In this document: positions 5,537 through 6,341 of the stretch, in pieces
How positions within the stretch are numbered: position 1 is the stretch's first letter
Layout of the letters: each line of letters opens with the position of its first letter
NCBI GenBank assembly: GCA_900540545.1
Contig: UQGJ01000107.1
Location: 1-6,341, forward strand
DNA from: an uncultured Eubacteriales bacterium
GTDB lineage: Bacteria; Bacillota; Clostridia; Oscillospirales; Oscillospiraceae
DNA length: 6,341 bases
Reading direction: 5' to 3'
Notes under the pieces: model-generated
What the model was told of the DNA's origin: nothing
Databases searched by the model: none
Seen by the model: the letters and a program-made list of their open reading frames with translations, nothing else
Position numbers and translations under genes: made by a program

Positions 5537-6274
5537 TTGAATGAGCAGTTTTTACGCCTGGGCATGATGCTGGGCGGGGCGGCCATGGACAAGCTGTGGG
5601 GCTCCCACGTGTGCGTGCTGGGCCTGGGGGGCGTGGGGTCCTGGTGCGCCGAGGCGCTGGCCCGCTCCGGCGTGGGGGAGCTGACCCTCATGGACCACGA
5701 CGAGGTGGGACTCAGCAACCTGAACCGGCAGGCGGAAGCCCTTCACAGCACGCTGGGCCAGCCCAAGGCCAAGGCCATGGCGGACCGGGTACGGGACATC
5801 AGCCCCGACTGCCAGGTCCACCCCGTCCAGGGCCGGTATGAGGCCGGGACCCGGGAGGCATTTTTCAGCGGCGGGTACGACTATATCGTGGACGCCATCG
5901 ACCTGGTGTCCTGCAAGCTGGACCTGATCGAGACGGCACTGGGCCGGGGCGTGCCCATTATCTCCGCTCTGGGCACGGGGAACAAGCTGGACGGGAGCCT
6001 GCTGCGGGTGTCCGACCTGTCCAGGACCGAGGGCTGTCCCTTGGCGCGGGTGGTTCGGAAGGAACTGCGGGCCCGGGGCATCCAGCACCACAAGGTGGTC
6101 TGGTCCCCGGAGGAACCCCGGCCCTCTGACCAGCTTGAGGCCCCGCCGCCGGGGCGGCGGAGCGTCCCCGCCAGCGCCGTTTGGGTCCCCGCCGTGGCTG
6201 GGCTGCTGCTGGCGGGAGAGGTGGTCAAGGATTTAACGGGGGACGGCGCTCCCGCGCGGGGGTCCTCTTTCTGA
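5537..6274 (+). CDS. tcdA: tRNA threonylcarbamoyladenosine dehydratase TcdA (ThiF/MoeB/HesA family)
   Basis: TcdA uses ATP to cyclise N6-threonylcarbamoyladenosine at tRNA position 37 to the ct6A form, improving decoding of ANN codons; it acts in the cytosol. The 245-aa length is close to the usual 250-270. The E1-like fold is evident: GLGGVGS nucleotide loop at 29-35, D53 after the second strand for ribose contact, NLNRQ at 61-65 with the arginine that contacts ATP, K77 in the following helix and the DAID motif at 119-122. GTGNKLDGS (146-154) and CPLARVVRKEL (167-177) match the TcdA subgroup rather than MoeB or ThiF, and no zinc CxxC pairs or partner sulfur carrier are seen. The end (VPAVAGLLLAGEVVKDL at 217-233) is family-typical. 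It starts with TTG. It has no obvious promoter of its own and lies right behind the foldase terminator. The stop codon overlaps the first arm of a hairpin at 6262-6289. Confidence 0.93.
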   Translation: MNEQFLRLGMMLGGAAMDKLWGSHVCVLGLGGVGSWCAEALARSGVGELTLMDHDEVGLSNLNRQAEALHSTLGQPKAKAMADRVRDISPDCQVHPVQGRYEAGTREAFFSGGYDYIVDAIDLVSCKLDLIETALGRGVPIISALGTGNKLDGSLLRVSDLSRTEGCPLARVVRKELRARGIQHHKVVWSPEEPRPSDQLEAPPPGRRSVPASAVWVPAVAGLLLAGEVVKDLTGDGAPARGSSF

Positions 6275-6289
6275 TTTCAGAAAGAGGAC
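6262..6289. repeat. Perfect hairpin over the tcdA stop codon
   Basis: Bases 6262-6273 pair perfectly with 6278-6289 (12 bp, loop ATTT). The 5' arm includes the last codons and most of the tcdA stop. No T-tract follows on the plus strand, so it is not a standard terminator; it could protect the 3' end of the message. Its CTTTCT/AGAAAG core resembles the hairpin at 16-41, and it is next to the same shared motif as that one. Confidence 0.7.
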
Positions 6290-6317
6290 GGAAAGAAAAC
6301 CAGGGCTGCGGCCCTGG
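6290..6317 (-). terminator. Minus-strand intrinsic terminator, right copy of the edge repeat
   Basis: CCAGGGC (6300-6306) pairs with GCCCTGG (6311-6317) around TGCG. Read on the minus strand this 7-bp GC hairpin is followed by TTTTCTTTC, an intrinsic terminator shape. It would end a minus-strand gene located off the right edge and converging on tcdA. The part 6291-6304 is shared, inverted, with the left edge of the window. Bases 6318-6341 hold nothing I can name. Confidence 0.6.
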
Positions 6318-6341
6318 ACCCTCGTCAGAACAAACTGCGTT

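Noticed and set aside
5552..6091. A 179-residue minus-strand open frame opposite tcdA
   Set aside because: It lacks any domain or ribosome site, and the opposite strand has every TcdA motif intact.

Overview
The window reads as a GC-rich, low-motility-of-content housekeeping region from an anaerobic Firmicute. The best guess is a high-GC member of the Clostridia such as the Oscillospiraceae (Flavonifractor-like). This rests on GC-rich coding sequence with strong GGAGG-type ribosome sites, two TTG starts, vegetative (SigA-type) promoters, U-tailed hairpin terminators, a DUF1292 protein and a Firmicutes-style 6S RNA. The lineage is an inference; no taxonomic marker gene is present.

Layout from left to right. 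Bases 1-57 hold a repeat-like hairpin region, probably including the tail of a terminator for a gene off the left edge. Bases 71-108 are a two-way terminator. A class A penicillin-binding protein (910 aa) runs on the minus strand from 2851 to 119. An AT-richer divergent promoter region (2865-3091) separates it from a plus-strand run: a small acidic DUF1292 protein (3092-3400), a 6S RNA candidate (about 3415-3600) with a strong terminator (3616-3650), a membrane-anchored PrsA/PpiC-type foldase (3787-5457) with its own promoter and terminator, and TcdA, the tRNA ct6A37 dehydratase (5537-6274). The right edge (6262-6317) carries a second, inverted copy of the repeat-like unit seen at the left edge.

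How the parts relate. The penicillin-binding protein and the foldase both act at the outer face of the membrane, and PrsA-type foldases in other Firmicutes help fold penicillin-binding proteins; a link here is only suggested by proximity. The 6S RNA tunes housekeeping RNA polymerase and TcdA modifies tRNA. From memory, 6S-1 RNA (bsrA) lies beside the TcdA homologue yrvM in Bacillus subtilis, so the neighbourhood here looks like a conserved one with a foldase gene between the two.

I found no clear evidence of a new defence or mobile system. The points most worth following are the inverted repeat/terminator units at both edges, the 6S RNA locus fused head-to-tail with the DUF1292 gene, the foldase with a decayed first isomerase domain and a Met-Lys-stop mini-ORF at its start, and tcdA sitting directly behind a strong terminator with no room for a promoter.
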